Source: Akkermansia sp. RCC_12PD
Lineage (GTDB): Bacteria; Verrucomicrobiota; Verrucomicrobiia; Verrucomicrobiales; Akkermansiaceae
DNA length: 64,000 nt
NCBI RefSeq assembly: GCF_036417355.1
Contig: NZ_CP143889.1
Coordinates: 1,550,001 to 1,614,000, forward strand
Direction: 5' to 3'
Of this stretch, positions 17,546-25,836 are shown in pieces; position 1 is the first letter of the stretch; each line of letters opens with the position of its first letter. The translations under genes were made by a program, and so were the position numbers. Under the pieces are notes generated by a model. That model had not been told where the DNA came from. It made no database searches and was given only the letters and a program-made list of their open reading frames with translations.

Positions 17546-18757
17546 ATGATGAATTCCGTATTCAAGTGTTTGATGAGTGCCGTATGCGCCGTGGCATTGC
17601 CGGCATTCGGGCAGGATGAGAAGGCCGATTTTCCCACGGACAAGGCCGTGACCGTATTCAGCGCGGGGGAAGGGAATCCTTATGAGTCCATCCGCATTCC
17701 CGCGTTGCTCAATATCGGCAGGGGGCAGCTTCTGGCGTTTGCCGAAGGCCGGTATAAGAATACCGACCAGGGGGAGAACGATATTATCATGAGCGTCAGC
17801 AAGAATGGCGGCAAGACCTGGTCACGTCCCCGGGCGATCGCCAAGTCTCATGGGGCCACCTTTAATAATCCATGCCCGGTTTATGACGTCAAGACCAAGA
17901 CCGTGACTGTCGTATTCCAGCGTTATCCCGCCGGGGTCAAGGAGCGGCAGCCTAATATCCCCCAGGGTTGGGACGACGAGAAGTGCATCCGCAATTTCAT
18001 GATCCAGAGCAGGAACGGCGGTTCTTCCTGGAGCAAGCCCGTGGATATTACTAGGACGACCAAGCGGCCCACAGGGGTGGATATCATGGCTTCCGGCCCG
18101 AATGCGGGAGCCCAGTTGAGGAGCGGTCCCCACAAGGGGCGCCTGGTGATTCCGATGAATGAAGGGCCGTTCGGCAAGTGGGTGATTTCCTGTATTTACA
18201 GCGACGACGGCGGCAAAAGCTGGAAGCAGGGCCAGCCAACCGCCAATATGAAGGGCCTGGTGAATGAAACATCCATCGCGGAAACGGATAACGGAGGCGT
18301 GGTCATGGTCGCCCGCCACTGGGGCGGAGGCAATTGCCGCCGCATCGTGTGGTCGCAGGACGGCGGCGAGACATGGGGTGAAGTGGAAGATGCTCCGGAA
18401 TTGTTTTGCGACAGCACGCAGAATTCCCTGCTGACTTATTCTCTGACGGACCAGCCTGCCTTTGGCGGCAGGAGCCGCATCCTCTTTTCCGGACCCAGCG
18501 CCGGACGGCGCATCAAGGGGCAGGTGGCGATGAGCTATGACAACGGCAAGACCTGGCCGGTGAAAAAACTGTTGGGAGAAGGCGGTTTTGCCTATTCCAG
18601 CCTTGCCATGGTGGAGCCCGGCGTAGTAGGTGTGCTTTATGAGGAGAACCAGCCACATATCAAGAAGCTGAAGTTTGTTCCCATCACGATTGACTGGCTG
18701 ACGGACGGGAAGGACACGGGACTGCCGGAAGGAAGGAAAGCTCCGGTTCTTAAATAA
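17546..18757 (+). CDS. Secreted GH33 exo-alpha-sialidase
   Basis: A 403-residue sialidase releasing terminal sialic acid from glycoconjugates. The start MMNSVFKC at 17546 gives a clean signal peptide ending in PAFGQ; an upstream ATG at 17498 would add 16 polar residues. The arginine motif is IRIP (in NPYESIRIPALL). Five Asp-boxes are visible: SKNGGKTW, SRNGGSSW, SDDGGKSW, SQDGGETW and SYDNGKTW. Other active-site elements are QLRSGPHKGRL (second Arg), NETSIAE (Glu), GRSRILFSGP (third Arg) and FAYSSLA (Tyr nucleophile). The protein is a single-domain six-bladed propeller with no carbohydrate-binding module. A strong terminator follows. Fits mucin desialylation. Confidence 0.93.
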   Translation: MMNSVFKCLMSAVCAVALPAFGQDEKADFPTDKAVTVFSAGEGNPYESIRIPALLNIGRGQLLAFAEGRYKNTDQGENDIIMSVSKNGGKTWSRPRAIAKSHGATFNNPCPVYDVKTKTVTVVFQRYPAGVKERQPNIPQGWDDEKCIRNFMIQSRNGGSSWSKPVDITRTTKRPTGVDIMASGPNAGAQLRSGPHKGRLVIPMNEGPFGKWVISCIYSDDGGKSWKQGQPTANMKGLVNETSIAETDNGGVVMVARHWGGGNCRRIVWSQDGGETWGEVEDAPELFCDSTQNSLLTYSLTDQPAFGGRSRILFSGPSAGRRIKGQVAMSYDNGKTWPVKKLLGEGGFAYSSLAMVEPGVVGVLYEENQPHIKKLKFVPITIDWLTDGKDTGLPEGRKAPVLK

Positions 18758-18785
18758 GTTCGTGAACGGTAAATATTCGTTTTCC

Positions 18786-18815
18786 AACGGGACTGGATTT
18801 CCAGTCCCGTTTTTT
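18786..18815 (+). terminator. Terminator of the sialidase gene
   Basis: A perfect 11-bp stem (AACGGGACTGG at 18786-18796 with CCAGTCCCGTT at 18801-18811), loop ATTT and a T6 run, 28 bases after the stop. Confidence 0.85.
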
Positions 18816-19111
18816 ATGAAGAAAGGGTTGAGGGGGGAAGAGACAATGAAAGGAATGTTCATGTGGCATGGTGGGAACCCGGCTGGCAGGGAATGGAGCC
18901 TCCGGCTTTCATGACTGAATTTGTGCCGAAGCGCAGCGAAGGGATTTTGTTTTTTACTTCCGGTCGCCGCAGGTCCATTTTCTTGATGATTTAATTGTTC
19001 ATGAAAGAAGGGCCTGGCCTCTTTCCTCTGGAACGGGCCTTGTCATTGTTACTTGCTTTTAAAAGATTCATGGGGAGGATTTTAGTGTACAAACATGGTT
19101 ATATCTGTTAG
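18816..19111. other. Intergenic region before the 117-residue gene
   Basis: No gene is supported. A GGGGAGG string at about 19072-19078 is too far from the ATG at 19112 to be its ribosome binding site. Confidence 0.35.
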
Positions 19112-19465
19112 ATGGCAGGATATTCAACTACTATACCTTATGAGAACTTGGTGCAAAAACATATGTTTTTGCACCATCTGGTAGTGATGGACCGGGAACA
19201 TGAATTGGATCTTCATGCCGCGCTGGCGATCGGATATGCGGCCACACGGCCCTATACCTGGCCGGCCCTTTCTCCCGCACAGCTTAAATTAGGGTTCAGC
19301 ATAAAAAGCCGTGACGGACAGCAGAGATTTCTTCTGAAATGGTATCGGGATACGTACACGGGGCCTACCCTGCGTCTGGTGGATGACCTCGTGGACCGGG
19401 TAGCCCGGAAGCAGGCAGCGGAAAAACCGAAGAAGACGCTGGAAACGATCAAAAATATTTTTTGA
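19112..19465 (+). CDS. Small hypothetical protein with a palindrome near its start
   Basis: A 117-residue protein with no domain I recognise. It is helical and charged at the C-terminus (VDRVARKQAAEKPKKTLETI) and could be a small DNA- or RNA-binding protein. A perfect 28-bp palindrome (19149-19176) lies inside the first 22 codons. A second ATG exactly at its centre (19163, MFLHHLVVMDREHE) is an alternative start; in that case the palindrome would straddle the start as an operator or RNA hairpin. It is flanked by AT-rich, hairpin-rich DNA, suggesting an accessory gene. Confidence 0.5.
   Translation: MAGYSTTIPYENLVQKHMFLHHLVVMDREHELDLHAALAIGYAATRPYTWPALSPAQLKLGFSIKSRDGQQRFLLKWYRDTYTGPTLRLVDDLVDRVARKQAAEKPKKTLETIKNIF
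19149..19176. repeat. Perfect 28-bp palindrome
   Basis: The half-site TGGTGCAAAAACAT (19149-19162) is followed with no spacer by its exact reverse complement (19163-19176). It lies inside the 5' end of the 19112 gene and is centred on an in-frame ATG. Confidence 0.8.
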
Positions 19466-19518
19466 GTTTTTGTCGATTTCTCTATCTCGTTTGCGTAATA
19501 TATTTATTATTAATATAA

Positions 19519-19556
19519 TGTAAGTGTGAGAAATAGATCTATTTCTCACACTTACA
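19519..19556. repeat. Perfect 38-bp palindrome
   Basis: The arm TGTAAGTGTGAGAAATAGA (19519-19537) is followed by its exact reverse complement to 19556 with no spacer. It lies 54 bp after the 19112 gene in AT-rich DNA. It has no T-run, so it is not a typical terminator. Confidence 0.85.
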
Positions 19557-19877
19557 GAATGAATTTAGTAAATATGGTGATGGGGCCAAACGAATGAGAA
19601 TGAATCTGTTAAAATCACGCGAAATAATAATAATAATATTATAAAAATATATCTAATTACTTTACTGGATATATTCATATTAATTTGAAATGCTATATAT
19701 ATAGGACGTTTTCTACGTTGATTTCCTTTCATAATATGATGGCTATACTCTATGGGTTGATGCGCTCTTTGGGAGAACAACTTCCTATCTTCAGAGTTGA
19801 TATATATAGAAAGGTATAGCATATGTTTGCGACATTATGCTTCCTAAGTCTCCCTGAAGTTCGGAAGTAGTAATCTT
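19557..19877. other. AT-rich intergenic stretch, possible small RNA
   Basis: No coding frame is convincing. It ends in a strong plus-strand terminator (19878-19914) although no gene precedes that terminator on this strand nearer than 19465, so an untranslated RNA could be made here. I could not match it to a known RNA family. Confidence 0.3.
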
Positions 19878-19914
19878 AAAAGCTAGAAAGGAGGGGTTCT
19901 TTCTAGCTTTTTTT
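19878..19914 (+). terminator. Strong Rho-independent terminator
   Basis: A 12-bp perfect stem (AAAAGCTAGAAA at 19878-19889 with TTTCTAGCTTTT at 19900-19911), a 10-nt loop and a run of seven T ending at 19914. Confidence 0.8.
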
Positions 19915-20002
19915 GGTATGAGTTGAACGATGAGCAGACACTACCCGGATTCTTCGGAGAGTTCAAGGAATTTCTTAAAGGCTTTTATAAGAAGGTAAAT
20001 TA

Positions 20003-20050
20003 ACTTGGGCGCTTGTTGACTTGGGCGCTTGTTGACTTGGGCGCTTGTTG
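20003..20050. repeat. Three 16-bp direct tandem repeats
   Basis: Three perfect copies of ACTTGGGCGCTTGTTG at 20003-20018, 20019-20034 and 20035-20050. They are more GC-rich than the surrounding AT-rich sequence and lie outside any gene. They could be iterons or protein-binding sites, or simple slippage products. Confidence 0.85.
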
Positions 20051-20128
20051 GAGTATAAATGTGTTGTTCGCATGAATTGTTATGCGTGGATTGAAAATTA
20101 TATAAGCCTTTAATTTTAAGAATTATAT

Positions 20129-20165
20129 AAATATAGTGCAGGTTCAAAAAGCCTGCACTATATTT
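20129..20165. terminator. Long hairpin, possibly a bidirectional terminator
   Basis: A 14-bp perfect stem (AAATATAGTGCAGG at 20129-20142 with its reverse complement at 20152-20165), loop TTCAAAAAG, A/T-rich at both bases. The T-tract is weak on the plus strand. Confidence 0.5.
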
Positions 20166-20279
20166 GTTAGAATGTGAAAGGATTCTTTTATCACTACATT
20201 CCACTCCGCATAGTTGCTTTTTCCCGATGACAGGGTACGCATGCATTGCCGGCTTGATTCCGGGGCGGCTGCAGGTACT

Positions 20280-20322
20280 CTCCAAGGCATCCGTTGCCCT
20301 TGGAGCTTTTCCCATTCGGGAA
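20280..20322 (+). promoter_or_regulatory. Leader hairpins before the SMR exporter gene
   Basis: CTCCAAGG (20280-20287) pairs perfectly with CCTTGGAG (20298-20305) and is followed by CTTTT; a second hairpin TTCCC-ATTC-GGGAA follows immediately. They lie 37-79 bases before the start codon at 20359 and could act as an attenuator or riboswitch expression platform. I did not find the conserved bases of the known guanidine riboswitches. Confidence 0.35.
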
Positions 20323-20358
20323 GGCCGGCGAACGGAAGATGATTCCCCGTTTCAATAT

Positions 20359-20694
20359 ATGTCCTGGATTTATCTGGTGTTGGCCGGTCTCTGTGAGATC
20401 GGATGGCCTTTGGGCTTCAAGCTTTCACAGGCGCCCGGCACGGGTTCCGGCAGGTTTGCCGCCTGCATTGCGTTCTCCGTGTTCAGCATGGCTCTGAGCG
20501 GCTTCCTGCTGTGGCTGGCGCAACGGAACATTCCCATAGGTACGGCTTATGCCGTATGGACGGGCATCGGCGCTCTGGGCACGTTCATGGTGGGCATCCT
20601 GTGGTTCGGGGATTCCTCCAATGTCTGGCGCATGCTGGCGGCTACCTTCCTGCTGATCGGCATCATCGGGTTGAAGCTGGCCCCCGGACATTAA
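20359..20694 (+). CDS. SMR family exporter (SugE/Gdx-like)
   Basis: A 111-residue inner-membrane protein with four transmembrane helices and the SMR glutamate in GLCEIGW (about 10-16, Glu13). LAQRNIPIGTAYAVWTGIGA (about 54-73) is closest to the SugE/Gdx branch, which exports guanidinium by proton antiport, rather than the EmrE multidrug branch. The frame is open upstream to 20164, but MSWIYLVLAGLCEIGW is the standard family N-terminus, so I start at 20359. SMR proteins work as dimers; only one gene is present here, implying a homodimer. Regulation may involve the leader hairpins. Confidence 0.85.
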   Translation: MSWIYLVLAGLCEIGWPLGFKLSQAPGTGSGRFAACIAFSVFSMALSGFLLWLAQRNIPIGTAYAVWTGIGALGTFMVGILWFGDSSNVWRMLAATFLLIGIIGLKLAPGH

Positions 20695-20759
20695 TCTGTC
20701 TTCGTGGCAATTTGTGCCGGGTCGGGGGAAGGTTAGTGTGCAGCAGCTCTCCGGAGAGG

Positions 20760-22694
20760 TCAACGGTGGGAAAGGTGTTTTTCCCACACTGTTCCGCAGG
20801 CGTCGGAAGGCATGCGCCAGTCTCCGCGCGGGGAAAGGGCAATTGTCCCTACCTTGGGACCGTCCGGCATGCAGCTGCGCTTGAATTGCTGCCGGAAGAA
20901 GCGGCGGATGAAGATGCCCAGGCCGCGGCGGATGAATTCCGGCTGGAATTCTCCGCGGAAGGCGTGTTCCGCCAGATACAGGATTTTGTCCGGCTCCGCG
21001 CCGTATTTGATGAAGTGGAAGAGGAAGAAATCGTGCAGGTCGTAAGGGCCCAGCACATCTTCCGTCCTCTGTTCAATGGAACCGTCGTCTGACGGAGGCA
21101 GAAGTTCCGGGCTGACGGGGGTGTTGTTGATGTCCAGGAGGGTAGCCGCCAGTTCCGGGGATGATTCTCCTGCGATGTGTTCAATGAGGCACCGTATCAG
21201 CGTCTTCGGAATGGAGCAATTGACCGCGTACATGGACATGTGGTCCCCATTGTAGGTGCTCCATCCCAAGGCTATTTCCGACAGGTCCCCAGTTCCAACG
21301 ACCAGCCCCCCGTTTTTGTTGGCCAGGTCCATCAGGATTTGCGTGCGTTCGCGGGCCTGGACATTCTCATAGGTGGTGGTGCGTTCGGCGGGGTCGTGCC
21401 CGATGTCGCCGAAGTGCTGGAGACAGCATTCGGAAATGGGAATTTCCCGGAGTTCCGCGCCCAGAAGGCGGCACATGTTTACGGCATTACCGTGGGTTCT
21501 GTCCGTGGTGCCGAAGCCCGGCATCGTCACGGCCAGAATGTCGGAGGCAGGACGCTTCAACGCCCGGCAGGCGCGGGCGCAGATGAGCAGGGCCAGCGTG
21601 GAGTCCAGGCCGCCGGAGATGCCTATCACCAGTCTTTGGGCATGGGTGTGTTCCATCCTCTTGGCAAGTCCCGCCGTCTGGATGGCGATGATTTCTTCGC
21701 ACCGTTCCCGGCGGTGGGCCGGGGAGGGCAGGAAGGGCCGCGCCGGGTTGAAGGCGTATTCCAGGCCGGGGGCGGCGGGAATTTCCGCAGGCACGGTCAG
21801 ATGAAGGGCGTTTCCGGCAGGGGAGAGAGATTTGCTGTCATTGAAGGAGCTTTCGGAGAGGCGCGCCGCCGCCAGCCGTTCAAAGTCCACGTCTGCAAGG
21901 ATCAGGGAGCTTTCTCTGCCGAACCGTTCGCCTTCCGTCGCCAGCCTGCCGTTGTCCGCAATGAGGGAATGCCCTCCAAACACCACGTCCGTGGTGGATT
22001 CATGCACTCCGGCGGAGGCCAGGACATAGGCGCAGAGGCATCTGCCGCTTTGCTGTTTGACCAGTTCGCGACGGTAGGCGGCCTTGCCGGTGAGTTCCGT
22101 TCCGGCGGACGGGTTGAAGATGGCCCTGGCCCCCAGAAGAGCCAATTGGGAGCTGGGAGGAATGACGCTCCACAGGTCTTCACATATTTCCACGCCGAAG
22201 CTGAAAGGGGAGGAAACATCATGGAAGACGATTTCCGTTCCGAACGGGATGCATGCCCCGTTGACTTGAACTTCCTTCGTTCCCGTTCCCAGCTCCCTGC
22301 CGGAGGTGAACTGCCGCTTTTCGTAGAATTCCCGGTAGTTGGGGAGCACCGTTTTGGGAACCAGCGCCAGGACGCAGCCGGACTGGACCACCGCCGCCGT
22401 GTTGTACAGGGCGTCTTCATGCAGGAAGGGCAGGCCCACTACGGCAATTGTGCCGGAACCTTCCGTGGCTTCCGCAAAGCGGCGCAGGCCGTCCAGGGCC
22501 GCCTCTCTCAGGCGCGGCTGGAAGAAGAGGTCTCCGCAGGAGTAGCCCGTAATGCACAGCTCCGGAAAGACGACGGCCGCCGCCTGCTGTTGCGCAGCTT
22601 TCCGGAATCCGGCCATGAGCTGGTCGACGTTGTAGTCCACATCAGCCACGCGGAGCTGGGGAACGGCGGAGGCAAGTCTGTAATATCCGAACAT
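20760..22694 (-). CDS. nadE: Glutamine-dependent NAD+ synthetase
   Basis: A 644-residue two-domain enzyme that makes NAD+ from deamido-NAD+, ATP and glutamine. The N-terminal nitrilase-type glutaminase domain (about 1-290) shows the catalytic Glu in VFPELCITGYSCGDLF, Lys in VPKTVLPNYREFYEKRQF and Cys in GVEICEDLW. The C-terminal synthetase domain (about 330-644) has the PP-loop SGGLDSTLAL and the NAD-site stretch GTGDLSEIALGWSTYNGDHM. Length matches the bacterial long form. It is monocistronic. A long open frame on the opposite strand is an artefact of GC-rich codon use. Confidence 0.97.
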   Translation of the reverse strand: MFGYYRLASAVPQLRVADVDYNVDQLMAGFRKAAQQQAAAVVFPELCITGYSCGDLFFQPRLREAALDGLRRFAEATEGSGTIAVVGLPFLHEDALYNTAAVVQSGCVLALVPKTVLPNYREFYEKRQFTSGRELGTGTKEVQVNGACIPFGTEIVFHDVSSPFSFGVEICEDLWSVIPPSSQLALLGARAIFNPSAGTELTGKAAYRRELVKQQSGRCLCAYVLASAGVHESTTDVVFGGHSLIADNGRLATEGERFGRESSLILADVDFERLAAARLSESSFNDSKSLSPAGNALHLTVPAEIPAAPGLEYAFNPARPFLPSPAHRRERCEEIIAIQTAGLAKRMEHTHAQRLVIGISGGLDSTLALLICARACRALKRPASDILAVTMPGFGTTDRTHGNAVNMCRLLGAELREIPISECCLQHFGDIGHDPAERTTTYENVQARERTQILMDLANKNGGLVVGTGDLSEIALGWSTYNGDHMSMYAVNCSIPKTLIRCLIEHIAGESSPELAATLLDINNTPVSPELLPPSDDGSIEQRTEDVLGPYDLHDFFLFHFIKYGAEPDKILYLAEHAFRGEFQPEFIRRGLGIFIRRFFRQQFKRSCMPDGPKVGTIALSPRGDWRMPSDACGTVWEKHLSHR

Positions 22695-23017
22695 GGGCGG
22701 CGCAGTCTGGAAAAATGGAACCCGCAGATGTTCGTTTTCCCGTAATCAGGACGCAATTCGGGAGGGGCGGGTCTGATCCGGATACTAAAAGCTCATGAAA
22801 GACTTGTAAAGCCATCAGTGGGGACTGCCTCCCTCCGTTTTGCCGGAAGGATGAGATGGGAAGGGAAACTCTCCCGTATGCCGCCCGAACGCCGGGCATC
22901 GGAAGCGGGCTTCATCTTTTTTCCGGAATCCGGCAGCGTGGCGGCTTTTCATGACCCGGGAACAGCATTGAGACTGGAACAACAGGAGAAAAAGAGTAAA
23001 CCATACCGCAAAGGCTG
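22695..23017. other. Intergenic region between divergent nadE and methyltransferase
   Basis: No coding frame is supported. The region must hold the promoters of both divergent genes; no specific site was recognised. Confidence 0.35.
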
Positions 23018-23767
23018 ATGAAAAATACTGACCGATTCACCGGAAAAGCCGGAGCCTATGCCCAGGGAAGGCCCGGTTATCCCTCCGCCGTTGTTGAGCT
23101 TCTGACCCAGGAAACCCGCCGGGAAAATCCCCGCATGGCGGATATAGGTTCTGGAACGGGCATTCTTTCCCGCGCCATGCTGGAGCGCGGCTGGACCGTG
23201 TATGGGGTGGAGCCCAACGATGACATGCGGAAGGAGGCGGAAAAGACGCTGAACGGCTTTTCTCGTTTTCATTCCGTGGCGGGAACGGCGGAACATACCC
23301 GACTTTCCGGTGCTTCGGTGGACCTGGTGACGTCGGCGCAGGCATTCCACTGGTTTGACGCCTTCGCGTTCAAGCGGGAATGCCGCCGTATTCTGACCGG
23401 GGAAGGCAGGATAGCCCTGATTTGGAATTCCAGGGTGGAAGACAGCCCTATTGTCCGGGAGGAAGGAAGCATCCATCGTCTTTACTGCCCCCGTTTTTAC
23501 GGGTTCAGCGGGGGCTTGGCGGAATTGACGGACAGTATCGGAGCGTTTTTCGGCCACCGCTTCCGGGTATTCCGCTTTCCGAATAATTTGTCCTATACGC
23601 GCGACCAGTACCTCCGCCGCATGATGTCCGCCTCCTATGCCCTGATGGAGAACGGCGAAGGGCGTTCCTCCTGGCTGGCTGCCCTTGACGGGCTGTTTGA
23701 CCGGTTTGAGATGGAAGGCCATGTGACGGTTCCGAATGAAACCGTTGTGTATTTAGGGAACTGCTGA
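23018..23767 (+). CDS. Class I SAM-dependent methyltransferase
   Basis: A 249-residue cytosolic methyltransferase of the type 11 (Rossmann) kind. Motif I is MADIGSGTGILSRAML (about 40-55), the acidic end of strand 2 is VYGVEPNDDM (about 61-70), and motif IV is VDLVTSAQAFHWFD (about 98-111). The N-terminal FTGKAGAYAQGRPGYP is typical of a common bacterial subfamily whose substrate is not known. No linked pathway genes suggest a target. Confidence 0.85.
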   Translation: MKNTDRFTGKAGAYAQGRPGYPSAVVELLTQETRRENPRMADIGSGTGILSRAMLERGWTVYGVEPNDDMRKEAEKTLNGFSRFHSVAGTAEHTRLSGASVDLVTSAQAFHWFDAFAFKRECRRILTGEGRIALIWNSRVEDSPIVREEGSIHRLYCPRFYGFSGGLAELTDSIGAFFGHRFRVFRFPNNLSYTRDQYLRRMMSASYALMENGEGRSSWLAALDGLFDRFEMEGHVTVPNETVVYLGNC

Positions 23768-23939
23768 GTATGCGCCGTCCACGTGCTGCATCGGGAAAAG
23801 GACGTCCCTGCGTTTCCCTGACGGTTGTTTCCTTGGCTCCCGGCCGGCGCAATGTTTTTCCGGCAGAAGTCCGCAATTTAAGAACCCTTCTGTCAGAATA
23901 TCCCGGAAATATCCGACAATGGAAAGAGAAAGCTTTCGT

Positions 23940-24344
23940 TCAATTCATGGATTGAACGATGACGGCAGCCAGGATGGCGATGAATGCTAAAATAATAATG
24001 ATGGCGGTAATATGGCCGGTTTTGTCCACGTCAAGAGTCCACTCCCTTTTAAGACGGGAAAGGTCTTCCCCTGCGGCATAGCGGGAGAAAAGGTCTTGGA
24101 GCTGGGAGTAGTCCAGATCTTTGGGCGCTATGTAAAGTTCCCTGTTCTTTCCGTTGACGAATGATATCTCGCAATGATAGCTCTCCGGATCGTTGCAGGC
24201 GGCCTGGAGGAACTCGTTTCCGCGGTTGCAGATGATGAAGGCCTCCGTATCGTCTTTGATGCCGGAAAGGGCTTCTTCCTGTGTTGCGCAGGGATCTCCG
24301 GAAAGTTCCCATATGATGGAAGGGCGGGATGAAGAAAGGCTCAT
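23940..24344 (-). CDS. Small membrane-anchored hypothetical protein
   Basis: A 134-residue protein starting at MSLSSSRPSIIWELSG (24344); the frame is open further up to 24491 but that extension is basic and lacks coding character. It has a soluble N-terminal domain (about 1-105) and one C-terminal transmembrane helix (ITAIIIILAFIAILAAVIV), so it is probably tail-anchored. No family is recognised. It lies between a methyltransferase and a PP2C phosphatase, both on the other strand. Confidence 0.6.
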   Translation of the reverse strand: MSLSSSRPSIIWELSGDPCATQEEALSGIKDDTEAFIICNRGNEFLQAACNDPESYHCEISFVNGKNRELYIAPKDLDYSQLQDLFSRYAAGEDLSRLKREWTLDVDKTGHITAIIIILAFIAILAAVIVQSMN

Positions 24345-24686
24345 GGAATGAAAAAGGGTCGTTGAGAACGGTAGAGGATGATTTCTCCTGCCGCCAGTAT
24401 AAAAGAACTTCCTGCTTCTTTTTGTGGAGAAAACGGCTCCTGGAGGAATGTTCCCGAGGGTACTGAACGCTCTGCCTGGTGCGGCATTCAACGATTGTCT
24501 TTCCGCGCGCCATTCCGGTTCTGCATGTTTTCCTCCGGGACGTTCCGTCCGGATTTCTCCGGCCGCGCAGTGATAGCTGCTTTTGCTCCTCTGGAAAATC
24601 GTCCCGGATCTGCAGGCATGGCTTCTTCTCTCACATTATTCTTGCTTTATCCCGGTGGGCTTGCCGTGGTATGATAACTCACCGCC
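24345..24686. other. Intergenic region between divergent genes
   Basis: Contains no supported gene. It separates the small membrane protein gene from the PP2C gene and probably contains both promoters. Confidence 0.35.
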
Positions 24687-25466
24687 ATGACGCAGCAGCC
24701 TTTTTCTCAAGAACCTTTCCTGGTTTCCGGATTGCATGGGGACCAGATTCTGGGCGCCCGCAGCAATCAGCAGGATTCCTTTTCCATCCTGGCCGGGGAG
24801 GATGCCCTGGTGCTGGTCCTGGCGGACGGCATGGGGGGATATACCGGCGGGGAACTGGCCAGCCGCGCGGCCATAGAAGGTTTTTCCCAGGCGTTTGAGC
24901 GGGAAAACCGTTCTCCCGGCAAGAGGATGAAGGCCGCGGTGGCCGCCGCCAATGAACAGGTGCGCGTCGTCCGGAGGAAGAGAGGGAAGGATGACGAGAT
25001 GGGCACGACGCTGGTAGCGGCCTGGATAGGGCCGGAAGGGCTGCGCTGGGTCAGCGTGGGTGATTCCCTTCTGCTGCTTATTCGGGAGGAGAAGATGTTT
25101 CTGCTTAATGATCTTCACCAGTATTCCACAGAGCTGGAACGCATGGCGGATGAAGGTTCCATTAGCCGGGAGGAGGCCTTGAGCCACCCTTCCCGTCATT
25201 CCCTGACCTCCGCTCTGATGGGGAAGGAGGTGCCTTTGGTGGATCTCCGGGAGGAATTCTTCCCTCTGTTTCCCGGTGACCGTCTTCTGGTCGCCAGTGA
25301 TGGGGTGGGCCCCTATCTGGATTCCCTGGGCCCGGCGGGAATACGGTATTTGTCCATGCTGTCCGCGGAAGAATTGGTGTGTTCCGTATTGGCCGGAATC
25401 AACCGGGACGGAGCGTCCAATCAGGATAACGCCACGCTGATCTGCGCGGAAATAGCGGAAGCGTGA
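24687..25466 (+). CDS. PP2C-type serine/threonine protein phosphatase
   Basis: A 259-residue PPM-family phosphatase that dephosphorylates Ser/Thr in a metal-dependent way. Motifs in order: RSNQQDSF (about 25-32), VLADGMGGYTGGE (about 44-56, metal-binding Asp and Gly), EMGTTLVAAW (about 103-112), SVGDSLLLL (about 121-129), LLVASDGV (about 204-211) and SNQDNATLI (about 243-251, C-terminal metal Asp). It is a complete catalytic domain with no membrane segment. No Ser/Thr kinase gene lies nearby in this window. Confidence 0.92.
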   Translation: MTQQPFSQEPFLVSGLHGDQILGARSNQQDSFSILAGEDALVLVLADGMGGYTGGELASRAAIEGFSQAFERENRSPGKRMKAAVAAANEQVRVVRRKRGKDDEMGTTLVAAWIGPEGLRWVSVGDSLLLLIREEKMFLLNDLHQYSTELERMADEGSISREEALSHPSRHSLTSALMGKEVPLVDLREEFFPLFPGDRLLVASDGVGPYLDSLGPAGIRYLSMLSAEELVCSVLAGINRDGASNQDNATLICAEIAEA

Positions 25467-25836
25467 TTTTTCCGGAAGGAATGCAATAAGAGAAGCTCCG
25501 GGAACGGTTAATGGAGCTGGCCGAATTCTTAATCCGGCGTCAAGGAGCGATTTTTATACCGAGCGCCTTATGCTGTGCGGCCGCTTCTCTATTGGGGGAC
25601 GTTTCCCTGGGAAAAACCTGCCGGATTGATGTGACTGCCGCCCGGAGCGCCGCAAGCCTTTACGGCCATTGAAAACAATTAATTCCGTCAGGATACGCTG
25701 ATTTTCAGGAAAGAAAGTACGCTGCCATTCATGCTGGCTTTCGGCTGGTGCACGGGTCTGCGGCGCTTCATGCGGGAGTGGGATTATCTCATGTTCATTC
25801 GTAACGGATTAAGAATTCGCTAAGAATTAAATTGCC
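25467..25836. other. Intergenic region, nothing recognised
   Basis: No coding frame or clear hairpin-plus-T-run is visible. It precedes the surface-protein group at 25.8-30.4 kb. Confidence 0.35.

Noticed and set aside
17822-18862. 346-codon minus-strand frame opposite the sialidase
   Set aside because: The sialidase frame has five Asp-boxes and explains the region; the antisense frame also runs through its terminator.
19941-20315. 124-codon minus-strand frame
   Set aside because: It runs through the 16-bp tandem repeats and a 14-bp hairpin and has no coding character.
20165-20358. Guanidine riboswitch before the SMR gene
   Set aside because: None of the conserved sequence blocks of the guanidine-I, -II or -III classes could be found; only generic hairpins are reported.
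21177-22745. 522-codon open frame opposite nadE
   Set aside because: Same artefact of GC-rich codon bias; nadE is certain on the other strand.
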